A stretch of 64,000 nt of DNA from Candidatus Sumerlaeota bacterium. GTDB lineage: Bacteria > Sumerlaeota > Sumerlaeia > JAFGJS01. Below the pieces are notes generated by a model. It saw only the letters and a program-made list of their open reading frames with translations, was not told the origin of the DNA and did not search any database. How positions within the stretch are numbered: the stretch's first letter is position 1; each line of letters starts with the position of its first letter. Shown piece by piece: positions 44,600 through 54,070 of this stretch. The stretch lies in assembly GCA_016928995.1 (NCBI GenBank), contig JAFGJS010000094.1, positions 1 through 64,000 on the forward strand, read 5' to 3'. Position numbers and translations under genes: made by a program.

Positions 44600-47485
44600 A
44601 TGAAAACAAATCCACATACAAACACCTCTTTTCTTTTGCTTACGTTCATCCTGACGGCGTTGCTGGCGGGCTGCCTCGACGTGGAAGAATACCTGGCGCT
44701 GCCTTCGCCCGACGGGCGTAAACTGCTGGTTCCCGGCCTGCAATACGATTCCGATACGAGCCAGCCGATAGGCGAAATCCTGCTGGCGGCTCCGATTCCT
44801 GGCGTGGAAATCGACGACTCATTTTCCTCGCCGCTCTGGCGCCATGAGCCGGAATCGGACGATGACAAGCAGCTCGACGCGCCGTTGCGTTTCATCGGCG
44901 AGGTGGAACTGGCCGACGGCTGCGGCTGGTTGAGCGATTCGCGGCATGTGGCGTTTTGCCGGCGCACGGACGGCAACGAAGATATTTGGCTGCTGGACAC
45001 CGCGGCGGAGTATGAGAAGGGCCAAGTGCATCGCGCCACGTCACACCTTGCGCGCGACTGGAACCCGGTTCCCGAACCGGGCCGGATGTCGCTGCTGTTT
45101 GTGTCCAATCGCAACGGCGATGCGGATATCCTGCGCTTGCGGCTCGACCGGCTCGGTCGGAACGACGCCGTGGAGCCGGTGGTCGTTGCGCCGCAGGATC
45201 AGCTCGCGCCAACACTTTCCACGGATGGCCGCTGGTTGTTTTACGTCTCATACGAGCAGGTGCGGCCGATGGGATTCGTGCGGGAGCTGAAAACCGGGAG
45301 AACCGTCGTCGTTCCCGGAACGCTCGACGCCGAGGGCTATCCGCCGCAATGGATCGCCTGGCCCGCGGGCTCCAGTGAATTTTACTTCGCGCGGGAGGCC
45401 GGAGACGGCTGGAACTTGACGGGCTGCAATCCGCTCGCTGCGACACCGCAGACACAACTGCGCGATGTGATGGAACTACCAGACGCGCCTCAACGGCTGG
45501 CCGCGACGGATAGGGCGGATGAATTCCTCTTCACCGGAAAATCCGGCAAGGCATGGCTCTTGCTTATCAACCGGGAAAAACCAGCGGCGCAGGAGCTAAA
45601 GTTCGAAGGACTGCGCGTCCACGATGTGATTCCCTTCGCGGACGGCAGGCGCGCGACATTGATGGCCGGGGCGTGCGCCGGATTGGCGCGGGCGCCGTTC
45701 GAAAAGATCGACCAGCGCGTCGATATGCTGGCCGGTTTAAAGGCCGAAGTTGGAGATCGTTCGCCGTTGGACAGCATGAAATGGGTCATGGAACTGCATG
45801 CGCAGGGCTTTGAACGGGAGGCTCGCGATTTTTTCGACTCGTGGATCGACGTCTGCAACGAAGATGTGCGACGGCATTTCCGCATGGAATACGCTCGCTG
45901 GCTGGTCGCGGCGGGAGAGCCGGACAAAGCGCTCAAGTCGATGGACGAATGGCTGGTCCGCCTGTCGATGGACGAAGGCGACGTGTATGAGTTGGGCTTC
46001 GACGAAGCCCTGGTTTATGAGAACCAGGGCGCCAAGGCGTTTCGCTCGCTGGAGCGGCTGGCCTTGCGCGGCCAATTGAAAGCGGAAGACCGCATTCGCG
46101 CGTTGCAGTTGCTGGCGAGCGTGGAGTTCGATGTGTACAAGCAATTCGGCGCGGCGGAGCGCTACTATAAACAGGCGGAAGTGCTGCACCGCGCCAGCCA
46201 GATCAAAGAGCCGCTGAAACTCGACGACCGCATGCGAACATTAGCCACTGAAAATCTGGATTTGATCGAGGCGATGAGCGATTACTTCGAGGCGTCAAAG
46301 GAACGCCGCATTCGCTTTGAAAACATACAGCCGCCCCGGCGATTGGCGCCGGAACGTGATTTCAAGATGCTGCTGACCGCCGTGCGGACCGCGCCGGATT
46401 TCGCGCCCGCGCTGGAGCGGCTGCCTTTGGCCGCGCAGTCGGAAAAGGATCGCGAAAAGGCGGTGAAGACGCTGCTCTCCATCGAATCAAGCAGCCCGAC
46501 GTTGATTCTGCGCATGCTGCTCGAACTGGACGATGTGGATGCGGCGCGCGATTACCTGTTGAAGAATACAAGAAGCGTTGTGCAAAACACAGAAGTGCAA
46601 AACGAGCTGCACAAACTATTGCGGCAAATCATCACAGTACAGCCATGGCCGGCGGATGCAACAGACTCCGAGCGCTGGGAATTGTTATGGGATGAAAAAA
46701 CCTTGGAAGCCATCTCGCAATATTTACCGCAATCGTCCCAGCATTTGTCTGTCGCAGTGAACCTCCGCCGTGCGATGGCAAGCGGTGACACGGCGCAGAT
46801 CGACGATGCAATGCGCGTGGCGTCGTCGTATTTCCTACAGGCCGCCCAACAAAAAATCGATGTGACCGGCGGACTGATACTGATGGCTTGCTGCACGGGT
46901 CAAGAGCATTGGGAGCGCTTCCGCTTCAAAGAGGCTTATACGCAATTCGACTCCGCGCGGCAACTCTTGGCGCAGGCCTACGCGATACAGACCAAAGACG
47001 ATGCGCCTCTGCTGGATGCGGCGGAGTATCGCGAACAGAAAATCTGGCTGGACGCCCACGCCGCGCTGATGAAACAGGCGCCGCGCATGGGCAAGCCGTA
47101 TATCAAATTCATGCAAATCACCAGTCCGTTGCGCAAGGCGCGCTATGCCGGAAAAATCGATCCGGATGTCGCTCATCAAATGGCGCAATATTCGCTGACC
47201 GCATTGAGCGCGACGGATGATCCGCAGTTGCAGGCGCTTTGTCTGCTGGCCGCGGCTGACGCCTATGATACGTTGAATCATCCTCGCATCTCCGCGGCCT
47301 GTTGCCGCCGGACGCTGGAGTTGAAGCCCACGATGCCGTTGCGGCTCATGGCGCATTGGCGCTTGCTGCAAAACGCCGAACGCGAGGGCGACACGTGGCT
47401 CGTGCGTCAACATATGGCCTCCATCCGAGAGCAAATTCCCGGCGATCGACTGTTGCAGGCGCTGTTTGCGGAGGATCAGCCATGA
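44600..47485 (+). CDS. large lipoprotein with TolB-like beta-propeller N-terminus and helical-repeat C-terminus
   Basis: Lipobox LTALLAGC; RHVAFCRRTDGNEDIWLLD, LLFVSNRNGDADILRL propeller-like repeats. Confidence 0.7.
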   Translation: MKTNPHTNTSFLLLTFILTALLAGCLDVEEYLALPSPDGRKLLVPGLQYDSDTSQPIGEILLAAPIPGVEIDDSFSSPLWRHEPESDDDKQLDAPLRFIGEVELADGCGWLSDSRHVAFCRRTDGNEDIWLLDTAAEYEKGQVHRATSHLARDWNPVPEPGRMSLLFVSNRNGDADILRLRLDRLGRNDAVEPVVVAPQDQLAPTLSTDGRWLFYVSYEQVRPMGFVRELKTGRTVVVPGTLDAEGYPPQWIAWPAGSSEFYFAREAGDGWNLTGCNPLAATPQTQLRDVMELPDAPQRLAATDRADEFLFTGKSGKAWLLLINREKPAAQELKFEGLRVHDVIPFADGRRATLMAGACAGLARAPFEKIDQRVDMLAGLKAEVGDRSPLDSMKWVMELHAQGFEREARDFFDSWIDVCNEDVRRHFRMEYARWLVAAGEPDKALKSMDEWLVRLSMDEGDVYELGFDEALVYENQGAKAFRSLERLALRGQLKAEDRIRALQLLASVEFDVYKQFGAAERYYKQAEVLHRASQIKEPLKLDDRMRTLATENLDLIEAMSDYFEASKERRIRFENIQPPRRLAPERDFKMLLTAVRTAPDFAPALERLPLAAQSEKDREKAVKTLLSIESSSPTLILRMLLELDDVDAARDYLLKNTRSVVQNTEVQNELHKLLRQIITVQPWPADATDSERWELLWDEKTLEAISQYLPQSSQHLSVAVNLRRAMASGDTAQIDDAMRVASSYFLQAAQQKIDVTGGLILMACCTGQEHWERFRFKEAYTQFDSARQLLAQAYAIQTKDDAPLLDAAEYREQKIWLDAHAALMKQAPRMGKPYIKFMQITSPLRKARYAGKIDPDVAHQMAQYSLTALSATDDPQLQALCLLAAADAYDTLNHPRISAACCRRTLELKPTMPLRLMAHWRLLQNAEREGDTWLVRQHMASIREQIPGDRLLQALFAEDQP

Positions 47486-48828
47486 AGATTCTGAGCATGC
47501 GCACGCGATTTATTCTGCTTTGCCTGGCGTCGATTGCACTGCTCGGATTCGCGCTGGCCGTCGTGACAGGCTACGCCGTGCATCGGAAGCGCATGGCCGT
47601 CGAGTATGAAACGCGCCGCCTCATCCAGGTAAACGGCCAGAAACTTGTGCGTCAATTGGAAGAGACACTCTCCAAGGAATCGGCTAGCGAACAAGAGTCA
47701 AAACCCAGCCGCGTGAGCGATAGCGCGCTGGCGGCGCTGCGCAAGCACCTGGAAAGCATGGATCAGCCCTTTAAGGTTTATTATCGCATCGAAGACCTGA
47801 GCGGAAAACACAGCATCGAGCATGAGATCATCTCGCTCACGCCAAACACCGCAAGCGCCAGCAACGATCCGCCAGACACGGTGCATTCGGAGCGTTTCAT
47901 GGTGCATTGGAACGAACAGGAAGTCGGCGAATTGGTGGTCGGCGCCACGGAGGAGATGGTGCTCGAACAGATTCGGGAATACGGCTCGGATATTTCAACA
48001 GTTCTCACGATGCTCACCGCGGCGATGTTCGTGCTGATGGTCGCCACATTTTATCTGCTGTGGAAGGCGTTTCAGCATTGGATGCAGCTCGAGCACGACC
48101 GCGAGCGTCAGGAGCGCATGGCCTACATCGGCACGCTAGCCGGAGGATTGGCGCATGAAATCCGCAATCCACTGAACGCGATGAATATCAATCTGGATTT
48201 AATCCGCGAAGAGCTGGAGGATCCGCGCGAGGATTTGCGGCAGCGCACCGGGGAGATGATCTCGCTGTTGCAAAACGAGGCGCGGCAGCTGAACCATACG
48301 CTGAGCGACTTTTTATCGTACGCCATGCCGCGCAATGACGTCATGGGCGCCTGCGATATCGCGGCGGTGGCGCGCCAGACCGCGGCGCTGCTGCGGCCGG
48401 AGTATGAGCGCAAAGGCGCCGAGCTGCACGTGGAAGCGCCGGACAACCTGACGCTGCTGGGCGGCAGCGAACGATTGAGCAAGGCGCTGGCCAATCTGCT
48501 GCTCAACGCGTTACAGGCCATGCGGCCCGATGACGAGGACGATTCCGCGCAGCAGGCGACGGCGAGGACGGATCTTCGCGTCAAGCAAAACGGCGAGACA
48601 TGCGTGATCGACGTGCGCGACACCGGACCGGGCATCTCTCCCGACCAGCGCGAGAAGGTGTTCGAAGTTTTTCACTCGACCAAAAAAGGGGGATCCGGCT
48701 TCGGTTTGGCCATCGCGTTGCGCACCGTGGAGTCCCATGACGGCGCGCTGCGCATCATGGATGTGCCCGAAGGCGAAACCGGCGCATGGTTTCGCATTGA
48801 ACTCCCGATCCGCAAGGCGGGAAACTGA
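47482..48828 (+). CDS. sensor histidine kinase
   Basis: ATGA overlap with upstream gene; YIGTLAGGLAHEIRNPLNAMNINLDLI, DTGPGISPDQREKVFEVFHSTKKGGSGFGLAIA. Confidence 0.92.
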   Translation: MKILSMRTRFILLCLASIALLGFALAVVTGYAVHRKRMAVEYETRRLIQVNGQKLVRQLEETLSKESASEQESKPSRVSDSALAALRKHLESMDQPFKVYYRIEDLSGKHSIEHEIISLTPNTASASNDPPDTVHSERFMVHWNEQEVGELVVGATEEMVLEQIREYGSDISTVLTMLTAAMFVLMVATFYLLWKAFQHWMQLEHDRERQERMAYIGTLAGGLAHEIRNPLNAMNINLDLIREELEDPREDLRQRTGEMISLLQNEARQLNHTLSDFLSYAMPRNDVMGACDIAAVARQTAALLRPEYERKGAELHVEAPDNLTLLGGSERLSKALANLLLNALQAMRPDDEDDSAQQATARTDLRVKQNGETCVIDVRDTGPGISPDQREKVFEVFHSTKKGGSGFGLAIALRTVESHDGALRIMDVPEGETGAWFRIELPIRKAGN

Positions 48829-48848
48829 ACTTTCACCTGGAGCGAAAC

Positions 48849-50324
48849 ATGAGCCTGTGCGAACGCATCGAACATGACTCCCGGCGGCTGGAAGCGCTGA
48901 TCGGGGCGCTGGAGCAAATGGAGCGCGAAATGGAGGCATTACGCAAAAGCGTCGAGTACCATAAACGCAATTATTTCTCCACCGAAGAGCACGATCAGAT
49001 TGAAAATCTCCTCTTTCGTTACAACGGCTGCCGGACGGAGCTGTGGCGCATGCTCAACGAATACCGCGAGTGGATCCGCGGAATCGAAGCGCCGCTGGAC
49101 CGGGCGCGCGCGTTCCTGATCGGCTACGCGGCGTCGCTCACGCTGTACTACTTCGGCGGGCGCGTGGCACAGTCCTTTCTGCGCTCCGAGGCCGTTCGGT
49201 CAAAGCTCAACGAACGCTTCTTTCGCTCCGGCATCGAGGCCGGCAGTTTTGATCAGCTTTTTCAGAACCTGACCGATCCGGCGAACTTGCGCGATCTGGA
49301 AACGACGAAGGAAATCTTCAGCGAGGCGCTGAACGACAGGGAGTCCACGCTCTCGCGCCTGCGTGAGGAAGACGCGAAAAGCGCGAAATGGATGCAGCGG
49401 ATCTTTGAACTGCAAATCCGCATCGAGCCGTTGCGCGACGCGATTCTGCGCGATTCCTCGCTCGTTTCGCCCTCCGTGCGCAACGCCCTGCGGCACAATG
49501 AAATCGTCAAACACGCGCGCTCCATGCTGCAGGCCGGCATGAGCCGCCTGGAAGCCTTGCGGGCGCTGGTGTTCGACCGCGGAGGCCATCTGCGCGCGCC
49601 GCTCGCGCGTTCGCTGGAGTTCGACGACGCGGAACTCGAGGCGATGCGCAAGCTGCTGCGCCCCGGCGACCTGGTATTCACATACACCGAAGGCTTCATG
49701 AGCAACCTGTTTCTGCCCGGCGTGTTCAAGCACGGCATCACCTACGCCGGATCGCCGCAGGAGCGCCGCGCCGCAGGAGTCACACAGCCGCCGGACGGCG
49801 CGCCCGAGGAGTTGCATACGCGTTTCATGGATGCGCTGAACACCGAACGGCTGCCTGACGGACGGATGGCGAATCAGGTGGAAGCCATCGCCGAGGGAGT
49901 GATCCTGAATTGCTTCGACACGAATGCGCGTAAAAATTGCAACCGCATGACGGCGCTGCGTCCGCGCATCTCGGACGCCGAACGCGCGCGGTTCCTGGCG
50001 AACGTGTTTCGCTTCGTCGGCAACCGCTACGACTTCACGTTCAACTTCAACGACGGCAGCTGCCAGAGCTGCACCGAGGTGATCTACCGCAGCCTGAACA
50101 AACTGGGGCGGGTGAATTTTGCATTGACGCCGCGCATGGGCCGCCCGACGCTTTCGGCGGACGATATCATCCGCCACGCGTTGCCGTCGGACGCGCAATC
50201 GCTCGATTTCATCTTCCTCGCCGAACGCGACGATTCCCGCGAGGGAAACCGATGCAAATTGCATACCGGCGCGCAGGGTTACGAACGATTGGTTGACTTG
50301 ATGCGCGAATCAAATGGATCATGA
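48849..50324 (+). CDS. YiiX/YebB-like permuted NlpC/P60 cysteine hydrolase
   Basis: LLRPGDLVFTYTEG...FKHGITYAG...NRYDFTFNFNDGSCQSCTEVIYRSL. Confidence 0.75.
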   Translation: MSLCERIEHDSRRLEALIGALEQMEREMEALRKSVEYHKRNYFSTEEHDQIENLLFRYNGCRTELWRMLNEYREWIRGIEAPLDRARAFLIGYAASLTLYYFGGRVAQSFLRSEAVRSKLNERFFRSGIEAGSFDQLFQNLTDPANLRDLETTKEIFSEALNDRESTLSRLREEDAKSAKWMQRIFELQIRIEPLRDAILRDSSLVSPSVRNALRHNEIVKHARSMLQAGMSRLEALRALVFDRGGHLRAPLARSLEFDDAELEAMRKLLRPGDLVFTYTEGFMSNLFLPGVFKHGITYAGSPQERRAAGVTQPPDGAPEELHTRFMDALNTERLPDGRMANQVEAIAEGVILNCFDTNARKNCNRMTALRPRISDAERARFLANVFRFVGNRYDFTFNFNDGSCQSCTEVIYRSLNKLGRVNFALTPRMGRPTLSADDIIRHALPSDAQSLDFIFLAERDDSREGNRCKLHTGAQGYERLVDLMRESNGS

Positions 50325-50327
50325 CTC

Positions 50328-51203
50328 ATGCGGATAATTCACTTCAGCGACTTGCACGTTTGGCGGATGCGGCTCGATTGGGACTTATATCCGCGGCGCT
50401 TCCTGGGGCTGGCGAACCTGGCGCTGAACCGAGCGCGCGTGTTCCCTCATCGCGTGGCGGAGCGGCTGGCGCGACAGTTGACCGAGGAAGAAGCGGACGC
50501 CGTGATCTTCTCCGGCGACCTGACCACTACTTCATACTCCGGTGAATTCGACCTGGGCCGAAAGCTGATGACGCCGTTAATGGAGAAGTACGGCGACCGA
50601 TTCCTCACGATTCCAGGCAACCATGACCGCTATACGCCGCGCGTGACACGCGAACGCTGGATGGAACAGCGTTTTTTGCATGGCGAACAGAAGCGCGTGG
50701 CGCTGCGTTCGTTGAGCGAGAAGCTTTCCGCGCTGCTGATCGACGCCTCGTTCCCACAGCTGATTTGGGCGCGCGGAAAAATTGATGCGGAAACGCTGGA
50801 CGCGATCAGCGCATTGCTGGAAAACGAAAAACAAAACAAACGCGACGTGATCGTCGTCTGCCATTATCCCATCGCCTACCCTCAGCGGCTGGGCGGACTG
50901 CATCGTGCGCTGGACGGACATGGCTTGATCGGCGAAGCGATGCTGCGCGAGCGGATCGACCAGCCGCCGGTCGTCGCCTATCTGCACGGCCATGAGCATC
51001 GGCGTTGGGCGGTGCGGTTGAATCGCATCGTCAGCCTGAACGCAGGCAGCGCAGGCAAACTTTCCTCACGACCTGCCGACGGACCGGGCTATATTTCCTT
51101 CAACATACAGAACGGCGTTGTGGAAAATGTGGAAGCCGTTTATCTAAGGGCGCCTGATTTCGAGGAATGGACGCGCCGCAATCTCGAAATTGAACCTCTT
51201 TAA
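50328..51203 (+). CDS. metallophosphoesterase
   Basis: MRIIHFSDLHVW, FSGDLT, IPGNHDRY, VVCHYPI, HGHEHR. Confidence 0.92.
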   Translation: MRIIHFSDLHVWRMRLDWDLYPRRFLGLANLALNRARVFPHRVAERLARQLTEEEADAVIFSGDLTTTSYSGEFDLGRKLMTPLMEKYGDRFLTIPGNHDRYTPRVTRERWMEQRFLHGEQKRVALRSLSEKLSALLIDASFPQLIWARGKIDAETLDAISALLENEKQNKRDVIVVCHYPIAYPQRLGGLHRALDGHGLIGEAMLRERIDQPPVVAYLHGHEHRRWAVRLNRIVSLNAGSAGKLSSRPADGPGYISFNIQNGVVENVEAVYLRAPDFEEWTRRNLEIEPL

Positions 51204-51340
51204 TCCTTCGTGTTTGTACGCTCCAAGGCCAGGCTAGCGGAAAATTGGCTGTCATTGCTTTCAGCGCGGATGATTAATTTGTTGACGACAGATATTTATT
51301 TTGTCACTGTTGTGATCAAATTATTCAATCAACGGCAATA

Positions 51341-51820
51341 TTGGAGGATAGCAGCAAGATGGAATTTAGAAAACGCAAACCTTATCTGGAGCAGGATGTG
51401 TGGGTCGCGATTGTATCGGCTTATCAACGTTTTTACCCGACCTACGTCGCGCTGTTCCGGCGTTTCGGACTTTCTCCCGAACAATATAATGCCCTGCGCA
51501 TCCTGAACGGAGCGGGCGAGGAAGGCCTGCCGGTGAAGGCTATCGCCGCTCGCATGCTGCATCGCACTCCGGACATCACCCGGCTGATCGACCGGCTGGA
51601 GCGCGCCGAGCTCGTGGAGCGCAATCGCACCGCGCTCGACCGCCGCGTTGTGATGGTCACCCTGACTGAAAAGGGGCTCGAACGGCTGGATAACATCGAC
51701 GAGCCGTTGCGCGAGCTTCACTTTCAAAATTATCACCATATGGATCCGGAAATCCTGCGCAACGTCACGGAATTCTTGAATCAACTGCAGCCTGGCGAAC
51801 AAAAAACAGAACGGCTATAA
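51341..51820 (+). CDS. MarR family transcriptional regulator
   Basis: LSPEQYNALRILNGAGEEGLPVKAIAARMLHRTPDITRLIDRLERAELVERNRTALDRRVVMVTLTEKG. Confidence 0.93.
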   Translation: MEDSSKMEFRKRKPYLEQDVWVAIVSAYQRFYPTYVALFRRFGLSPEQYNALRILNGAGEEGLPVKAIAARMLHRTPDITRLIDRLERAELVERNRTALDRRVVMVTLTEKGLERLDNIDEPLRELHFQNYHHMDPEILRNVTEFLNQLQPGEQKTERL

Positions 51821-51869
51821 ATTTCACTGCGCAAGGAACCGCCAGCGTCAAATCCGAAGCAGGTTCTGC

Positions 51870-52811
51870 ATGATGTTTCACACATTGTGTCATCGCCATC
51901 AACGACAGCGGCTTGGAATCGTTGTCACAACGGCGCTCATCACATTAGGAAGCGCGCTTTGCATCAGGGCGGAGACGAATTCAATTGTCTCCGCCGATTT
52001 CTCGTCGAGCGGCACATTGGTCGTGTTCATCAGCAGCGCGGATCAAAATCAACAGCGGGAATTTTACGAACAATGGCTGCCGCAAATCGAGGCGACGGCC
52101 TTGATGCTGAATACGCAGGTGTGCATGCACAACGTATCCAACGGCTCGCCCGAGGAGATGACGATCACACCATCGATTTATTTCCAGAATGCTCGCGGAC
52201 GCTCGCTGTTTACCGGACGCTATACGCAGCTTGAACAGATCGAGCGTTTCATCCTCGACGCCCGAGCGAATCCATTGACGGAAGTTCAAACCGAGCATGA
52301 AAACGTACCTGTATGGCTGAGCGGCCGCGCCGCCGTTCTCGCGCCGTTCAAAATCTCCCGTTTTCACAGCGAGGATTCCAAACCCGCCGAGCTCAATGAA
52401 GTTGAATTTTTCCAGCGCGCGCATGAAGCTGTGCTGAAGTGCATGCGGAAATTCGAACCGATGAAAACCTTCACGGCGCGACGCATCGACCGGTGTTTTC
52501 AAATGGAGTTTGAGCCCACCCGGCTGTCCATGGGAAAACTCGGCGTCGGCGTGGCGCTGTTTTCACCGTTCGACAGCATCCAACCGGTGTTCCGGCAAGA
52601 GCCGGAGCAATTGCAGGGAGAATGGAGCGAATGGGAAGAGCTGTTTCAACGCGCCGCGCGCCTGCTTGAAGAGCAAATTTTCCATCAGATGAGCAACTCT
52701 GAAACCGGCGACGCGTTCCTGCCCGTGCCCATTCATGCCCCGATAAGGAGTTGGGATCAATTAAACCTGTCTTTGCCTGCTGCGCTGGAAAGCCGCGATG
52801 CTACTAAATGA
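51870..52811 (+). CDS. exported hypothetical protein
   Basis: 313-aa ORF with signal-peptide-like N-terminus; no confident family. Confidence 0.55.
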   Translation: MMFHTLCHRHQRQRLGIVVTTALITLGSALCIRAETNSIVSADFSSSGTLVVFISSADQNQQREFYEQWLPQIEATALMLNTQVCMHNVSNGSPEEMTITPSIYFQNARGRSLFTGRYTQLEQIERFILDARANPLTEVQTEHENVPVWLSGRAAVLAPFKISRFHSEDSKPAELNEVEFFQRAHEAVLKCMRKFEPMKTFTARRIDRCFQMEFEPTRLSMGKLGVGVALFSPFDSIQPVFRQEPEQLQGEWSEWEELFQRAARLLEEQIFHQMSNSETGDAFLPVPIHAPIRSWDQLNLSLPAALESRDATK

Positions 52812-52817
52812 AACGCG

Positions 52818-53993
52818 TTACGCCCCCCGCCTACGATGATTTCGAGCCGGACGACCGAAGAAAAAAAGCAAAACGATCAACACAATCGTAGCAACGAGAA
52901 GGATAGCGATATTCAGCGGAAAAGCCCCGCCGGACGCGCCGCTTGGCGAATCGGACGCCCGCTCCTCCCAGGGACGTATGCGCGCAATTTTCAAATCGCC
53001 GTGGGACGTCTTGCAGGGCGCAATCACGCCGTCATTTGCACACAGCAGAGCCAGCGGATACGCCGGGGGGCGCTCCATCGCGACACGCCAGGCGTCATGC
53101 TGCGGACGCCATTCCCGTGCGCCCGGCTCCAAGGTGAAGTAATTGCGCTCAGGATTCTTGTAAAAGTCGTAATAATAAAGCCGCCCGCCGGGATCGGTGA
53201 AGCCAAACGTCTCCCCAATCGGGGCAGGCAGATCAGGCAATGCCGTCCACTTATTCCGCCTCGGAAAATAACACCAGGCTTTTGCGGATCGGGCAAAAGG
53301 CTGATTCTGTTGTTCCGGCTGCGGCACGATGCCGCCGGCGAGATACAACGCGCCGTCCGACGCCAGCAGCACGGGCGAGATGCGCGGCTTGCCGCTCCAA
53401 GAGGCAAGTTCGGACCACTTTCCCTTTGCCGTATCATATTTCCATAAGGGCGTTGCGCCCGCGGATTCAGGATTGTTCGATTCGCCGCCCGCGAGATACA
53501 ACGCTCCATCGAGCATCGCGGCGCCCATGCCCATGCGCGCCGACGGCATGGATGGGAGTATCCGAAGTTCCAGCTGTTTTTGGACCGCGTTCCACTCCAC
53601 TTCCAGCAATGCGTCCAGCTCGCCATCCGCGTTAAGTCCGCCCGCGAAATACAAACTCTTGCCGTCTCCCGCCACGGCTCCTCGCGCGGCTGGTTGCGGA
53701 AGACTCCCCATCAACGCCAATTCCCAATGCTGATCTGCGGCGCTTTGGGTATAAACCCGCGTCGCGCTGCTGAAGGCGTCCTGATGAAAAAGATCCACGC
53801 CTTTGCCGCCGGCGATGATTAACGCGCCGTTGGACATGCCCGCGAATGGATAGCGCATAAACAGCTTTTCGCCGCCCTGCTCCACATCCTGCCAGATGAT
53901 TGCCGGATCGGCCGGCGATGTCTGCGCCGTTGCGCTCGCGGTCAAGCCGATGACGGCGAGCATCAAATAAAATAGAACGATGGCTTTACGCAT
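52818..53993 (-). CDS. Kelch-type beta-propeller protein, C-terminal TM
   Basis: Start placed at MRKAIVLFYLMLAVIGLTASATAQ; repeats ALYLAGGxxxxx...W; C-terminal TM ILLVATIVLIVLLFFFGRP. Confidence 0.8.
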   Translation of the reverse strand: MRKAIVLFYLMLAVIGLTASATAQTSPADPAIIWQDVEQGGEKLFMRYPFAGMSNGALIIAGGKGVDLFHQDAFSSATRVYTQSAADQHWELALMGSLPQPAARGAVAGDGKSLYFAGGLNADGELDALLEVEWNAVQKQLELRILPSMPSARMGMGAAMLDGALYLAGGESNNPESAGATPLWKYDTAKGKWSELASWSGKPRISPVLLASDGALYLAGGIVPQPEQQNQPFARSAKAWCYFPRRNKWTALPDLPAPIGETFGFTDPGGRLYYYDFYKNPERNYFTLEPGAREWRPQHDAWRVAMERPPAYPLALLCANDGVIAPCKTSHGDLKIARIRPWEERASDSPSGASGGAFPLNIAILLVATIVLIVLLFFFGRPARNHRRRGA

Positions 53994-54070
53994 GGATGAA
54001 CGTCCGTAACTAAGGGTGTCGAGATTGCCCAAGCAGCCGCTGCGGATAAAAGATAGCGCTCCGCCGTGCA

